Source of the DNA: Sulfuritalea sp.
GTDB lineage: Bacteria > Pseudomonadota > Gammaproteobacteria > Burkholderiales > Rhodocyclaceae
NCBI GenBank assembly: GCA_023700805.1
Contig: JAMPYF010000027.1
Span: 1 to 64,000 of the forward strand
Reading direction: 5' to 3'
Length of the DNA stretch: 64,000 nt
The notes beneath the pieces were generated by a model. The model searched no databases. It was not told the DNA's origin and worked only from the letters and a program-made list of their open reading frames with translations. How positions within the stretch are numbered: the stretch's first letter is position 1; each line of letters opens with the position of its first letter. A program made the position numbers and the translations under genes. Positions 50,285-58,453 of the stretch are shown piece after piece.

Positions 50285-50386
50285 CGCCCCGCACGGCCGC
50301 CCGAAGGGGCGCCATTCAACACACGGAGCCGCGCAGCGGCGAACAGCCGTCACCCCCTGCCTTGGGCAGGGGGTTGGGGGGAGGGT
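50285..50386 (+). repeat. Dispersed multi-hairpin repeat, copy 2
   Basis: Starts right after the hoxF stop codon and matches 29646-29745. It holds a GCGCCCC/GGGGCGC inverted repeat, GCCGC-GCA-GCGGC and CCCCTGCC-TTGG-GCAGGGG. Its last bases (GGGGGGAGGG) supply the likely ribosome site of hoxU. As a mid-operon element it may modulate the ratio of hoxF to downstream products. Confidence 0.7.
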
Positions 50387-50392
50387 AGTCCA

Positions 50393-51097
50393 TTGAATAT
50401 TTTCCAGCTCGACGGCGAAGACATCCCCTTCCGCGCGGGGCAAACCGTGATGCAGGCGGCCACCCGGCATGGCGTCTACATCCCCCACCTGTGCTGGCAC
50501 CCGGATTTCGCCGCGCACGGCTCCTGCAAGCTGTGCACGGTGAAAGTCAATGGCCGCTTCGGTTCCGCATGCACCCTGGAAGCCCAGCCCGGCATGAATG
50601 TGGAAAATCGCACGACCGAACTCGACGACAAGCGGCGCACGATGCTGCAGATGTTCTTCGTCGAGGGCAACCACTTCTGCCCTTCCTGCGAGAAAAGCGG
50701 CAACTGCGCGCTGCAGGCCACGGCCTACGAGTTGAAGATGATGTCGCCGCACTTCGACATGTTCTATCCCGACCGTCCGGTCGATGCCTCGCATCCCGAC
50801 GTGCTGCTCGACTTCAACCGCTGCATCATGTGCAGCCTCTGCGTCACGGCATCGCGCGAGGTCGACGGCAAGCACGTCTTCGCCATGGGCGGACGCGGCA
50901 TCCTGGGCCGCCGCATCCACATCAACAGCGAATCCGGCAAGCTCGCCGACACCGATTTCGCGCTCACCGACCGCGCCGCCAGCATCTGTCCGGTCGGCGT
51001 GATCCTGGAGAAGCGCCGCGGCTTCGCCGTGCCGATCGGCGAACGCAAGTACGACAAGTCGCCGATCAGTGCGCAGGTCAAGGAGAAAGCACCGTGA
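50393..51097 (+). CDS. hoxU: NAD-reducing hydrogenase subunit HoxU
   Basis: A 234-residue iron-sulphur subunit, the usual HoxU length. It has a [2Fe-2S] ferredoxin domain (HLCWHPDF, GSCKLCTVKVNGRFGSACT), the His/Cys cluster motif NHFCPSCEKSGNC and the [4Fe-4S] motif RCIMCSLC with SICPVGV. It links HoxF to the hydrogenase subunits HoxY and HoxH. I start at a TTG at 50393, preceded by GGAGGG, because the ferredoxin domain begins there. It overlaps hoxY by GTGA. Confidence 0.93.
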   Translation: MNIFQLDGEDIPFRAGQTVMQAATRHGVYIPHLCWHPDFAAHGSCKLCTVKVNGRFGSACTLEAQPGMNVENRTTELDDKRRTMLQMFFVEGNHFCPSCEKSGNCALQATAYELKMMSPHFDMFYPDRPVDASHPDVLLDFNRCIMCSLCVTASREVDGKHVFAMGGRGILGRRIHINSESGKLADTDFALTDRAASICPVGVILEKRRGFAVPIGERKYDKSPISAQVKEKAP

Positions 51098-51663
51098 ACG
51101 CCCCGATGAGCGCCACCCCGCCCCTGGCGAAGAAACTGCGCGTGGCCACCACCAGCCTGGCCGGCTGCTTCGGCTGCCACATGTCGCTGCTCGACATCGA
51201 CGAGCGCATCCTCAAGCTGCTCGAACTGGTCGAATTCGACCGCTCGCCGCTGACCGACATCAAGCATTGCGGCCCCTGCGACCTGGGCCTCATCGAAGGC
51301 GGCCTGTGCAATGCCGAGAACGTGCATGTGCTGCGCGAGTTCCGCAGCCACTGCAAGATTCTCGTCGCGGTCGGCGCCTGCGCGATCAACGGCGGCCTGC
51401 CGGCGCAGCGCAACCACCTCGACCTGCGCGACGTGCTCGAAGAGGTGTACCAGACCGAATACCTGACGTCCCACGGCGGCATTCCCAACGATCCGGAACT
51501 GCCGCTGCCGCTGAACAAGGTGCATCCGATCCACGAGGTCGTGAAGGTCGATTACTTCCTGCCCGGCTGCCCGCCGCCGGCCGACGCGATCTGGAAACTG
51601 CTGACCGACCTGCTCGCCGGCCGCACGCCGACCCTGGGCCACGGCCTGCTGCATTACGACTGA
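51094..51663 (+). CDS. hoxY: NAD-reducing hydrogenase small subunit HoxY
   Basis: A 189-residue small subunit of the bidirectional hydrogenase class. The [4Fe-4S] cluster ligands are in AGCFGCHMSLLD, VGACAINGG and FLPGCPPPAD. The GTG start overlaps the hoxU stop, and AAGGAG lies upstream; an ATG at 51106 is an alternative. It pairs with HoxH. A short inverted-repeat element separates it from hoxH. Confidence 0.93.
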   Translation: MNAPMSATPPLAKKLRVATTSLAGCFGCHMSLLDIDERILKLLELVEFDRSPLTDIKHCGPCDLGLIEGGLCNAENVHVLREFRSHCKILVAVGACAINGGLPAQRNHLDLRDVLEEVYQTEYLTSHGGIPNDPELPLPLNKVHPIHEVVKVDYFLPGCPPPADAIWKLLTDLLAGRTPTLGHGLLHYD

Positions 51664-51808
51664 TATGCCATGAATAAATCTACTGCGCGTGCCGGATCGG
51701 GGCTTGGGCGGTGCTCGCTATCCTCATGTACAACGACGTACATTCCGGTAGCTGCGCTCCGGCCGCACCCCGCTGCGGCCCGCTCGCTACGATTTCTTCA
51801 CGGCATAT
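51663..51808. mobile_element. MITE-like element between hoxY and hoxH
   Basis: A 146-base stretch with terminal inverted repeats: 51663-51680 (ATATGCCATGAATAAATC) and 51791-51808 (whose complement reads ATATGCCGTGAAGAAATC), 16 of 18 positions matching. Inside is the palindrome ATGTAC-aacgac-GTACAT-like at about 51726-51744 and a GGCCGCA/TGCGGCC hairpin. No coding capacity and no clear target duplication was seen. The left end overlaps the end of hoxY by one base. Confidence 0.6.
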
Positions 51809-51830
51809 AACCAATGCCTCTGAGGCCATC

Positions 51831-53339
51831 ATGACATTCGAACTCGAAACAGCATCCGCCCCCGAAACGCTGCGCCGCGTCGCCATCGATCCCGTGTCGC
51901 GGGTCGAGGGCCACGGCAAGGTCACGATACTGCTCGACGACTCGAACCGCGTGCATCAGGTGCGCCTGCACATCGTCGAATTCCGCGGCTTCGAAAAATT
52001 CATCCAAGGCCGGCCCTACTGGGAAGTGCCGGTCATGGTGCAGCGCCTGTGCGGCATCTGCCCGGTCTCGCACCACTTGGCCGCCTCGAAGGCGCTGGAC
52101 ATGATGCTCGGCGTCAGGCAACTGACGCCGACCGCCGAGAAGATCCGCCGCCTGATGCACTACGGCCAGATCCTGCAGTCGCACGCCCTGCACTTCTTCC
52201 ATCTCGCCTCGCCCGATCTGCTGTTCGGCTTCGGCTCGGATCTGGCCCAGCGCAACATCGTCGGCGTCGCCGCCGCGCATCCCGAAATCGCCAGGAAGGG
52301 CGTGCTGCTCAGGAAGTTCGGCCAGGAAGTGATCCGCATGACGGCCGGCAAGCGCGTGCATGGCACCGGCTCGGTCCCCGGCGGCGTGAACAAGTCGCTG
52401 GCACCCGAGGAACGCGCCGCGCTGCTCAAGGACATCTACCAGATGGTGGCCTGGAGCCGCGATGCAGTCGGCATGGTTCGCCAGCTGTTCGAGCAGAACC
52501 TGGCCGAATACAACGCCTTCGGCCGCTTCCGCGCGGCCGGCATGTGCCTGGTGCGCTCCGACGGCGCGATGGACCTGTACCACGGCGGGCTGCGCGCGCG
52601 CGACGTCGAGGGCAAGACCCTGTTCGATCATTTCGACTACGGGCGTTACTGGGATGTCATCGCCGAGGACGTCAAGCCCTGGTCCTACATGAAGTTCCCC
52701 TTCTTCAAGTCGCTCGGCCCGGAAGGCGGCTCCTACCGCGTCGGTCCGCTGACCCGCGTCACGCAATGCGACAGCATCCCGACGCCGCTGGCCGACCACG
52801 AGCGCGAGGAGTTCATGGCCTACGACGGCGGCAGCGTCACCGGCGCCACGCTGGGCTATCACTGGGCGCGCATGATCGAAATGCTGCACGCGGCGGAAAA
52901 CATCAAGGACCTGCTGCACGACGACGACATCAGCGGCCACGATTTGATGGCGACCGGCACCCGCCAGGAACGCGGCGTCGGCGTCATCGAGGCGCCGCGC
53001 GGCACGCTGATCCACCACTACCGCGTCGACGAGAACGACCTGGTGATCCGCGCCAACCTGATCGTCTCCACCACCCACAACAACCAGGCCATGAACACCG
53101 CGGTGCGCGAAGTGGCCAAGCAGTACCTCGACGGCGTCGAGATCACCGAAGGCCTGCTCAACCATATCGAGATCGCCATCCGCGCCTTCGACCCCTGCCT
53201 CTCCTGCGCCACCCACGCGCTGGGTCAGATGCCGCTCGAAGTCGCCATAGTTGGCGCTGACGGCACGGTGATCGACGCGGCGACGCGCGATCATCGCGGC
53301 TTGGTTCGCGAAATTCAAAAAATTCGCGCCATTACCTGA
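51831..53339 (+). CDS. hoxH: NAD-reducing hydrogenase large subunit HoxH
   Basis: A 502-residue [NiFe] large subunit. The nickel-iron site cysteines are in RLCGICPVSHH near the N-terminus and in DPCLSCATH near the C-terminus. The segment after that His is normally removed by the protease HoxW once nickel is inserted; here it is about 40 residues (ALGQMPLEV to the end), somewhat longer than the 24 I recall for the Ralstonia eutropha protein. I start at the ATG at 51831, since upstream sequence belongs to the repeat element. Nickel comes presumably from the NiCoT permease. Confidence 0.95.
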   Translation: MTFELETASAPETLRRVAIDPVSRVEGHGKVTILLDDSNRVHQVRLHIVEFRGFEKFIQGRPYWEVPVMVQRLCGICPVSHHLAASKALDMMLGVRQLTPTAEKIRRLMHYGQILQSHALHFFHLASPDLLFGFGSDLAQRNIVGVAAAHPEIARKGVLLRKFGQEVIRMTAGKRVHGTGSVPGGVNKSLAPEERAALLKDIYQMVAWSRDAVGMVRQLFEQNLAEYNAFGRFRAAGMCLVRSDGAMDLYHGGLRARDVEGKTLFDHFDYGRYWDVIAEDVKPWSYMKFPFFKSLGPEGGSYRVGPLTRVTQCDSIPTPLADHEREEFMAYDGGSVTGATLGYHWARMIEMLHAAENIKDLLHDDDISGHDLMATGTRQERGVGVIEAPRGTLIHHYRVDENDLVIRANLIVSTTHNNQAMNTAVREVAKQYLDGVEITEGLLNHIEIAIRAFDPCLSCATHALGQMPLEVAIVGADGTVIDAATRDHRGLVREIQKIRAIT

Positions 53340-53372
53340 CCGCAACCCTGCAGTTTCCACGGAGGAAAGACG

Positions 53373-54371
53373 ATGAAAAAACTTCTCGCAGCATTGTGCG
53401 TTCTGTGTGCCGCCGCCCAGCCCCAGGCGCAGGACAAGGCCCAGCTCGACAAGGCCAAGGCCGAAGGCAAGGCTTCGTTCTATGCCAACATCACCGCGGT
53501 CGAGCCGATCATCAAGGCCTTCACGGCCGACACCGGCGTCACCGGCGAGTACACGCGGATTTCGACATCCAAGTTCGTCGCCACGATGATCACCGAATTC
53601 GAGGCCGGCAAGCTGATGGCCGACGTGGTGCAGGCGCCGCTGCCGGTGCTCGACCTGCTCAAGGACAAGGGCGTGCTGGCGAGCTACCGCTCGCCCGCCG
53701 CCGCCGGCTACCCCGAGTGGACCAAGAAGGACGACAAGGTGCAGATTTTCGGCATCGAGTACGTGGCCCTGATCTACAACAAGGAAAAGGTCAAGGCGGC
53801 GGATGCGCCGAAGCGCTACGAGGATCTGGCCCTGCCCAAGTGGAAGGACAAGATCGTCATGCCCAACCCGGCCAACCACGCCACGACCATTTCCTGGCTG
53901 ATCGGGCTGAAGGAGAACGTCTTCAAGTCCGAGGCCGATTGGCGGAACTTCCTGCAGGGCCTCGCCGCCAACAAGCCGATGTTCGTCGCCTCCTTCGGCC
54001 CGACCCCGGCGCCGATCGAAAGCGGCGAGAAGCTGATCGCCATTTCGATGCCCAAGTACATCGTCACCAAGGCGCCGGCCCCGCTCGACTGGGCGCGGAT
54101 TTCGCAGCCGCTGATGGGCACGCCGCGGGCTATTGCCGTGGCATCCAAGGCGCCGCACCCGGCCGCGGCGCGCGCCTTCATCGACTACTGGCTGTCGAAG
54201 AAATCGATGGAAATGCTGGCCAGGGACGTCGGCGAATATGTGCTGGCGCCCGGCATCTATCCGCCGATCGACGGCATCAAGGAGGCCAAGGTGATTGCCA
54301 TCCGCGAACTGTCTGACGCGGAGATCCAGAAGTGGGGCGCCGAGTTCAAGAAAATCTTCGACGTGAAATAG
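53373..54371 (+). CDS. ABC transporter substrate-binding protein, iron(III)/thiamine-like family
   Basis: A 332-residue periplasmic binding protein with a signal peptide (AALCVLCAAAQPQAQ). It belongs to the FbpA/ThiB/PhnS-like fold class: AKAEGKASFYANITA, YTRISTSKFVATMI, GIEYVALIYNKEKV, WKDKIVMPNP. The paired tyrosines that bind ferric ion in FbpA are not seen at the expected place, so iron is not assured. It lies 33 bases after hoxH and is followed by a hairpin, then the ATPase and permease genes. Confidence 0.88.
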   Translation: MKKLLAALCVLCAAAQPQAQDKAQLDKAKAEGKASFYANITAVEPIIKAFTADTGVTGEYTRISTSKFVATMITEFEAGKLMADVVQAPLPVLDLLKDKGVLASYRSPAAAGYPEWTKKDDKVQIFGIEYVALIYNKEKVKAADAPKRYEDLALPKWKDKIVMPNPANHATTISWLIGLKENVFKSEADWRNFLQGLAANKPMFVASFGPTPAPIESGEKLIAISMPKYIVTKAPAPLDWARISQPLMGTPRAIAVASKAPHPAAARAFIDYWLSKKSMEMLARDVGEYVLAPGIYPPIDGIKEAKVIAIRELSDAEIQKWGAEFKKIFDVK

Positions 54372-54392
54372 CCCTTGCTGCAAGCAGCGATC

Positions 54393-54427
54393 CAGCCACC
54401 CGCGCAGCCCGCAGGGTGGCTGTTTTT
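54393..54427 (+). terminator. Hairpin with T-tract after the binding-protein gene
   Basis: CAGCCACCC (54393-54401) pairs perfectly with GGGTGGCTG (54414-54422) and is followed by TTTTT. This is a good intrinsic terminator. Since the transporter genes continue downstream, it probably acts as a partial terminator that raises the level of binding protein over the membrane components. A second hairpin (GCGGGCAGC with GCTGCCCGC) at about 54434-54454 has no T-tract. Confidence 0.8.
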
Positions 54428-54482
54428 CGATTGGCGGGCAGCGCGCCGCTGCCCGCACTGAAGGCCTTTCGGGACAAGCACC

Positions 54483-55568
54483 ATGGAAATCCGCATCCGC
54501 GGCGTCAGCAAGTATTACTACTCCGACGGCAAGACCATCAAGGCGCTGGATGACGTAAACCTGACCATCCCGTCCAACAGAATCTTCACGCTGCTCGGCC
54601 CCAGCGGCAGCGGCAAGACCACGCTGCTGCGCTGCATCGTCGGGCTGGAAACGCCGGATGTCGGGGAAATCAGCATCGGCGACGAAGTGGTCTGGTCGAA
54701 GGAGAAGAACATTGCCGTGCCGACGGAGCAGCGCGGCCTGGGCATGGTGTTCCAGACCTACGCGATCTGGCCGCACATGAATGTTTTCGACAACGTGGCC
54801 TATCCGCTGCAGGTGCGCAACATGCCCAAGGACGAAATCCGCGAACGCGTGGCGGAGACGCTGCGCTTCGTGCAGATGGAGGGCTTCGAGCGGCGCCCGG
54901 CCACCAAGCTCTCCGGCGGACAGCAGCAGCGCGTCGCGCTGGCACGCGCCCTGGTGGCCGCGCCCAAGGTCATCCTGTTCGACGAGCCGCTCTCCAACCT
55001 CGATGCCAAGCTGCGCGAGGAAACCCGCAAGGAACTGCGCGCCTTCCTCGGCAAGCTGCAGATCACCGCGGTCTACGTGACCCACGACCGCGTCGAGGCG
55101 CTCGCGCTGTCGGATTCCATCGCCGTGATGCGTGCCGGACAGATCGTCGAAATCGGCACGCCGCAGAAAATCTATTTTGACGCCGACCACCGCTTCGTCG
55201 CCGATTTCATCGGCCGCGCCAATCTGGTCCAGGCCACGGTGCGCGCCGAGGAAGGCGGCAACACCGTCGTAGATTGCGGCCTGGGCAGGATCGTCTGCCA
55301 GCACCGCGACATCCCCGTTGGCAGCGAAGCGACGCTGTGCATCCGCCCGGAGTTCATCCGCATCGTCAGCGGCGCGGCGCCGGCCGCCGGCAACCTGGTC
55401 AACGGTTGCATCGAGTGGCTGGTGTTCGTCGGCGAGGCCTACGAGGTCGAGATCGTCGTCGGCGACGAGCACCTGCTCGCCAGGATCGATCCCGACGCCA
55501 GGCTCAAGGAGGGCGACGCCGTGAGCTTCACGCTGGCCCCGGCGCACTGCCTGCTGGTGGCGATCTGA
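54483..55568 (+). CDS. ABC transporter ATP-binding protein
   Basis: A 361-residue importer ATPase with Walker A GPSGSGKTT, the Q-loop in MVFQTYAIWPH, the signature LSGGQQQR, Walker B VILFDEPLSN and the His switch in YVTHDR. The C-terminal 120 residues form a TOBE-type regulatory domain (CIRPEFIRI). It is of the FbpC/PotA class. It is followed one base later by the permease gene. Confidence 0.93.
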   Translation: MEIRIRGVSKYYYSDGKTIKALDDVNLTIPSNRIFTLLGPSGSGKTTLLRCIVGLETPDVGEISIGDEVVWSKEKNIAVPTEQRGLGMVFQTYAIWPHMNVFDNVAYPLQVRNMPKDEIRERVAETLRFVQMEGFERRPATKLSGGQQQRVALARALVAAPKVILFDEPLSNLDAKLREETRKELRAFLGKLQITAVYVTHDRVEALALSDSIAVMRAGQIVEIGTPQKIYFDADHRFVADFIGRANLVQATVRAEEGGNTVVDCGLGRIVCQHRDIPVGSEATLCIRPEFIRIVSGAAPAAGNLVNGCIEWLVFVGEAYEVEIVVGDEHLLARIDPDARLKEGDAVSFTLAPAHCLLVAI

Positions 55569-55569
55569 A

Positions 55570-57243
55570 ATGAACAGTGCTCGGACCCGGCTGACCTGGC
55601 TGTTGATCGCCATCGTCGGCGCGCTGACGGTATGCCCGGTGGTGATGCTGGTGCTCGGCAGTTTTTCCGAGGGGCTGACCGCCTTCGGCCATTTCACCGT
55701 CGACAAATACATCGCGGCCTATACCGATCCCGGCTTCTACGAGGTGATGGTCAACACGAGCATGTTCGTGCTGGCGTCGTCGCTGCTGTCGACGGTGCTC
55801 GCCATCTTCCTCGCCTACCTCAACACCCGCACCGATATTCCATTCAAGTTCCTGTTCAAAGTTATTTCCATCATTCCGATGATGATCCCGCATCTGCTGT
55901 TCGCCGTGAGCTGGGCCCTGCTGCTCAATCCCTCGAACGGGCTGATCAACCTCGGCCTGAAGGAGGCGTTCGGACTGGACAGCGCGCCGCTCAACATCTA
56001 CTCGCTGTGGGGCATGATCCTGGTCGAGGGCCTGCTCGACCTGCCTATCGCCTACCTGATCATCGCGCCGGCGATGGCATCCTTCGACGTGGCGCTGGAG
56101 GAATCGTCGCGCGTATGCGGCGCCGGCACCTGGCGCACGCTGATCCGGGTCACCCTGCCGGTGCTGCGCCCGGCCATCCTGGCGGCCTTCATCCTCGGCG
56201 TGGTGCGCAGCCTGGCTTCCTTTGCCGTGCCCTCGGTGATCGGCATGCCCGGCCGCGTCCATGTGCTGGCGACCTATTTATACGAAATGGTCGCCACCGG
56301 CTTCGCCACCGACTACGGCAAGGCCGCGGCGGTCGGCATGAGCGTGCTGGTGACCTCGGTCACGCTGATCGTCGTGTACCGGGCGCTGACCGCGGAAAGC
56401 GAAAAATACGTGACCATCTCCAGCCGCGGTTTCCGCCCTTCGGTGATCGAACTGGGCCGGGCGCGGATGCCACTGTTCGGCCTGGTCGGCCTGCTGTCCC
56501 TGGTGCTGATCGTGCTGCCGGTGGTCGTGCTGATGTACACCTCGCTGGTGCCCTACTCAATGGTGCCCAGCGCCAAGGCCTTCTCGATGATGAGCCTGAA
56601 GCACTGGAGCGACGTGCTGGGCGACCCGATTTCGCTGCTCTCGCTGAAGAACAGCCTGTTCCTGGCCGTGGTCGGCGCGACGCTGGGCGTGATCCTGTCG
56701 GTGTTCGTCGCCTACGTCATCGTCAAGGTGAGGACGCGCGCCGCCGGGGTGCTCGAATCGCTGAGTTATCTCTCCTTCTCCTTTCCCGGCATCGTGATCG
56801 GCGTCGGCTTCATGTGGTTTTTCGTGCAGACCCCGCTCTACGCGACGATCTGGGCGCTGCTGCTCGGCTACATCGCCACCTACCTGCCCTACGGCATCCG
56901 CCCGCTGTCCAGCGCCTTCGTCCAGATCCACAGCCACCTCGAAGAATCCTCGCTGGTGTGCGGTGCCAGCCCCTTGACGACCATGCGTCGCATCATCGTG
57001 CCGCTGCTGATTCCGGGCATCGTCTCGGGATGGATACTGATGGCATCGATGTTCGTGCGCGAACTGACGCTGTCGGTCGTGCTCTCGCGCCCCGGCACCG
57101 AAGTCCTGGCCGTGCAAATCCTGCGCTTTTCCGAGGACGGGCTGTGGGGCAAGCTTTCGGCGCTGGGCATCGTGATGATCCTGATTTCGACGACGCTGGT
57201 TGTCATGGCGACCTTGGTCGGCAACCGCTTCAAGGCGACCTAG
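55570..57243 (+). CDS. ABC transporter permease (fused two-domain type)
   Basis: A 557-residue inner-membrane protein with about twelve membrane segments in two homologous halves. Each half has an EAA-type loop that docks the ATPase: EESSRVCGAGTWRTL (about 177) and EESSLVCGASPLTTM (about 458). This fused arrangement is typical of FbpB-like importers. It follows the ATPase gene directly and precedes hoxW by 13 bases. Confidence 0.93.
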   Translation: MNSARTRLTWLLIAIVGALTVCPVVMLVLGSFSEGLTAFGHFTVDKYIAAYTDPGFYEVMVNTSMFVLASSLLSTVLAIFLAYLNTRTDIPFKFLFKVISIIPMMIPHLLFAVSWALLLNPSNGLINLGLKEAFGLDSAPLNIYSLWGMILVEGLLDLPIAYLIIAPAMASFDVALEESSRVCGAGTWRTLIRVTLPVLRPAILAAFILGVVRSLASFAVPSVIGMPGRVHVLATYLYEMVATGFATDYGKAAAVGMSVLVTSVTLIVVYRALTAESEKYVTISSRGFRPSVIELGRARMPLFGLVGLLSLVLIVLPVVVLMYTSLVPYSMVPSAKAFSMMSLKHWSDVLGDPISLLSLKNSLFLAVVGATLGVILSVFVAYVIVKVRTRAAGVLESLSYLSFSFPGIVIGVGFMWFFVQTPLYATIWALLLGYIATYLPYGIRPLSSAFVQIHSHLEESSLVCGASPLTTMRRIIVPLLIPGIVSGWILMASMFVRELTLSVVLSRPGTEVLAVQILRFSEDGLWGKLSALGIVMILISTTLVVMATLVGNRFKAT

Positions 57244-57256
57244 GAGTATCGAGACC

Positions 57257-57715
57257 TTGACTGCACCTATCCTCATATTCGGCTGGGGCAATCCCAGCCG
57301 CGGCGACGATGCGCTGGGCCCGCTGTTCGTCGAGCATTTCGCCGCACTCGCGGTACGCCATCCGGAATGGGGCGAGGTCGAATGCCTGACCGATTTCCAG
57401 CTTCAGGTGGAACACGCGCTCGACCTGCAGGGTCGCCGCCGCGTGCTGTTCGTCGATGCCAGCCTCGATGCGCCGGCGCCATGCTCGCTGGTCCGCATCG
57501 CAGCGGCGCGGGACGACAGCTTCACCACCCACGCCATGAGCCCGCAGGCGGTGCTCAAGGTCTATGCCGACATCGACGAGGGCGAAGCGCCGCCCTGCTG
57601 GCTGCTGGCAATCCGCGGCGAGCGCTTCGAACTCGGCGAAGAACTCAGCGCGGCCGCCCGGCAGTCCCTGCAAGCGGCATTGCAACTCGCCGCAGACTGG
57701 ATTGATTGCCAATGA
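57257..57715 (+). CDS. hoxW: Hydrogenase maturation protease HoxW
   Basis: A 152-residue endopeptidase of the HycI/HoxW family that cleaves the C-terminal tail of the large subunit after nickel insertion. Metal-sensing residues are in GWGNPSRGDDALGP, LFVDAS and TTHAMSPQ. I use the TTG at 57257, which has AGGAG ten bases before it and begins the family fold. It follows the ABC permease and not hoxH, unlike the hoxFUYHW order of Ralstonia eutropha. Confidence 0.88.
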   Translation: MTAPILIFGWGNPSRGDDALGPLFVEHFAALAVRHPEWGEVECLTDFQLQVEHALDLQGRRRVLFVDASLDAPAPCSLVRIAAARDDSFTTHAMSPQAVLKVYADIDEGEAPPCWLLAIRGERFELGEELSAAARQSLQAALQLAADWIDCQ

Positions 57716-57823
57716 CTGCGTTGCCGAAATCAGCTGAACTCACGCATTCGGCCAATACCGGAAGGTCGATGTTTTAATTCCACTAACATATCAAGGCGGC
57801 ACGCAACCTCAAGCCAGGCATCG

Positions 57824-57855
57824 TTGATGGCATCAAGCGATGCTATAGTTGATGC
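57824..57855 (+). promoter_or_regulatory. VapBC operator and promoter
   Basis: TTGATG-G-CATCAA (57824-57836) is a perfect palindrome, and a further TTGATGC (57849-57855) pairs with GCATCAA (57830-57836). Between them TATAGT (57844-57849) fits a -10 box. Such palindromes over the promoter are the usual autoregulatory sites of VapBC complexes. A TAAGGAGT ribosome site lies before vapB. Confidence 0.7.
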
Positions 57856-57876
57856 ACCTTCGTAAGGAGTCACGCT

Positions 57877-58074
57877 ATGCGCACTACCGTCACGCTTGAT
57901 GAAACCCTTCTCAACCGGGCGCAACTGCTCTCTGGCGTTCAGGAACGCAGCGCCCTGCTGAAGGAGGCCCTGAACGCCCTTATCCAGCGCGAAAGCGCAC
58001 GTCGCCTGGCTCGGCTGGGCGGCACCGAGCCCCAGTTGGAAAGTGTCGCTCGCCGTCGCGAAGGCAAGCGGTGA
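57877..58074 (+). CDS. VapB-type antitoxin
   Basis: A 65-residue protein with a ribbon-helix-helix-like start (MRTTVTLDETLLNRAQLLSG) and a charged C-terminus that would wrap the toxin. It overlaps the toxin start by GTGA. It should neutralise the PIN nuclease and repress the pair through the palindromes just upstream. Confidence 0.88.
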   Translation: MRTTVTLDETLLNRAQLLSGVQERSALLKEALNALIQRESARRLARLGGTEPQLESVARRREGKR

Positions 58075-58442
58075 TACTGGTCGATACGTCAATCTGGATC
58101 GACCACTTGCGCAGAGGCAGTCCAGCGCTGGCTGCCTTGCTGGAAAACGAGGCCGTCTGTACCCACGACTTCGTGATCGGTGAACTGGCTTGCGGCAACC
58201 TGCGCAACCGGGCGGAATTACTGGGCCTGCTTCAAGCCCTCCCGCGGCTGTCAGCCGCCACCGAAGACGAAACCCTGTTCTTCATCGAACAGCAGCATCT
58301 GATGGGACGCGGTATCGGCTATATCGATGCCCACCTGCTAGCCGCCGCCGTGATCCGAAACATCCCGATCTGGACGAAAGACAAGCGCCTCTTGGCCATT
58401 GCCGAAGAGAAAACTTGGGCCTATGCACCCGGAGCACACTGA
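58071..58442 (+). CDS. VapC-type PIN-domain ribonuclease toxin
   Basis: A 123-residue PIN-domain toxin with the acidic residues at LVDTSIWIDHLR, FVIGELACGN, GYIDAHLLAAA and WTKDKRL. VapC enzymes cut specific RNAs, often initiator tRNA or rRNA. It starts with GTG overlapping the antitoxin stop. An IS1182-family element begins 11 bases after its stop codon. Confidence 0.9.
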   Translation: MILVDTSIWIDHLRRGSPALAALLENEAVCTHDFVIGELACGNLRNRAELLGLLQALPRLSAATEDETLFFIEQQHLMGRGIGYIDAHLLAAAVIRNIPIWTKDKRLLAIAEEKTWAYAPGAH

Positions 58443-58453
58443 TGGCCGTGTGC

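Noticed and set aside
53252..53275. A further copy of the 20-base repeat at the end of hoxH
   Set aside because: It has three scattered mismatches and encodes a plausible conserved segment of HoxH, so it is better explained by chance.
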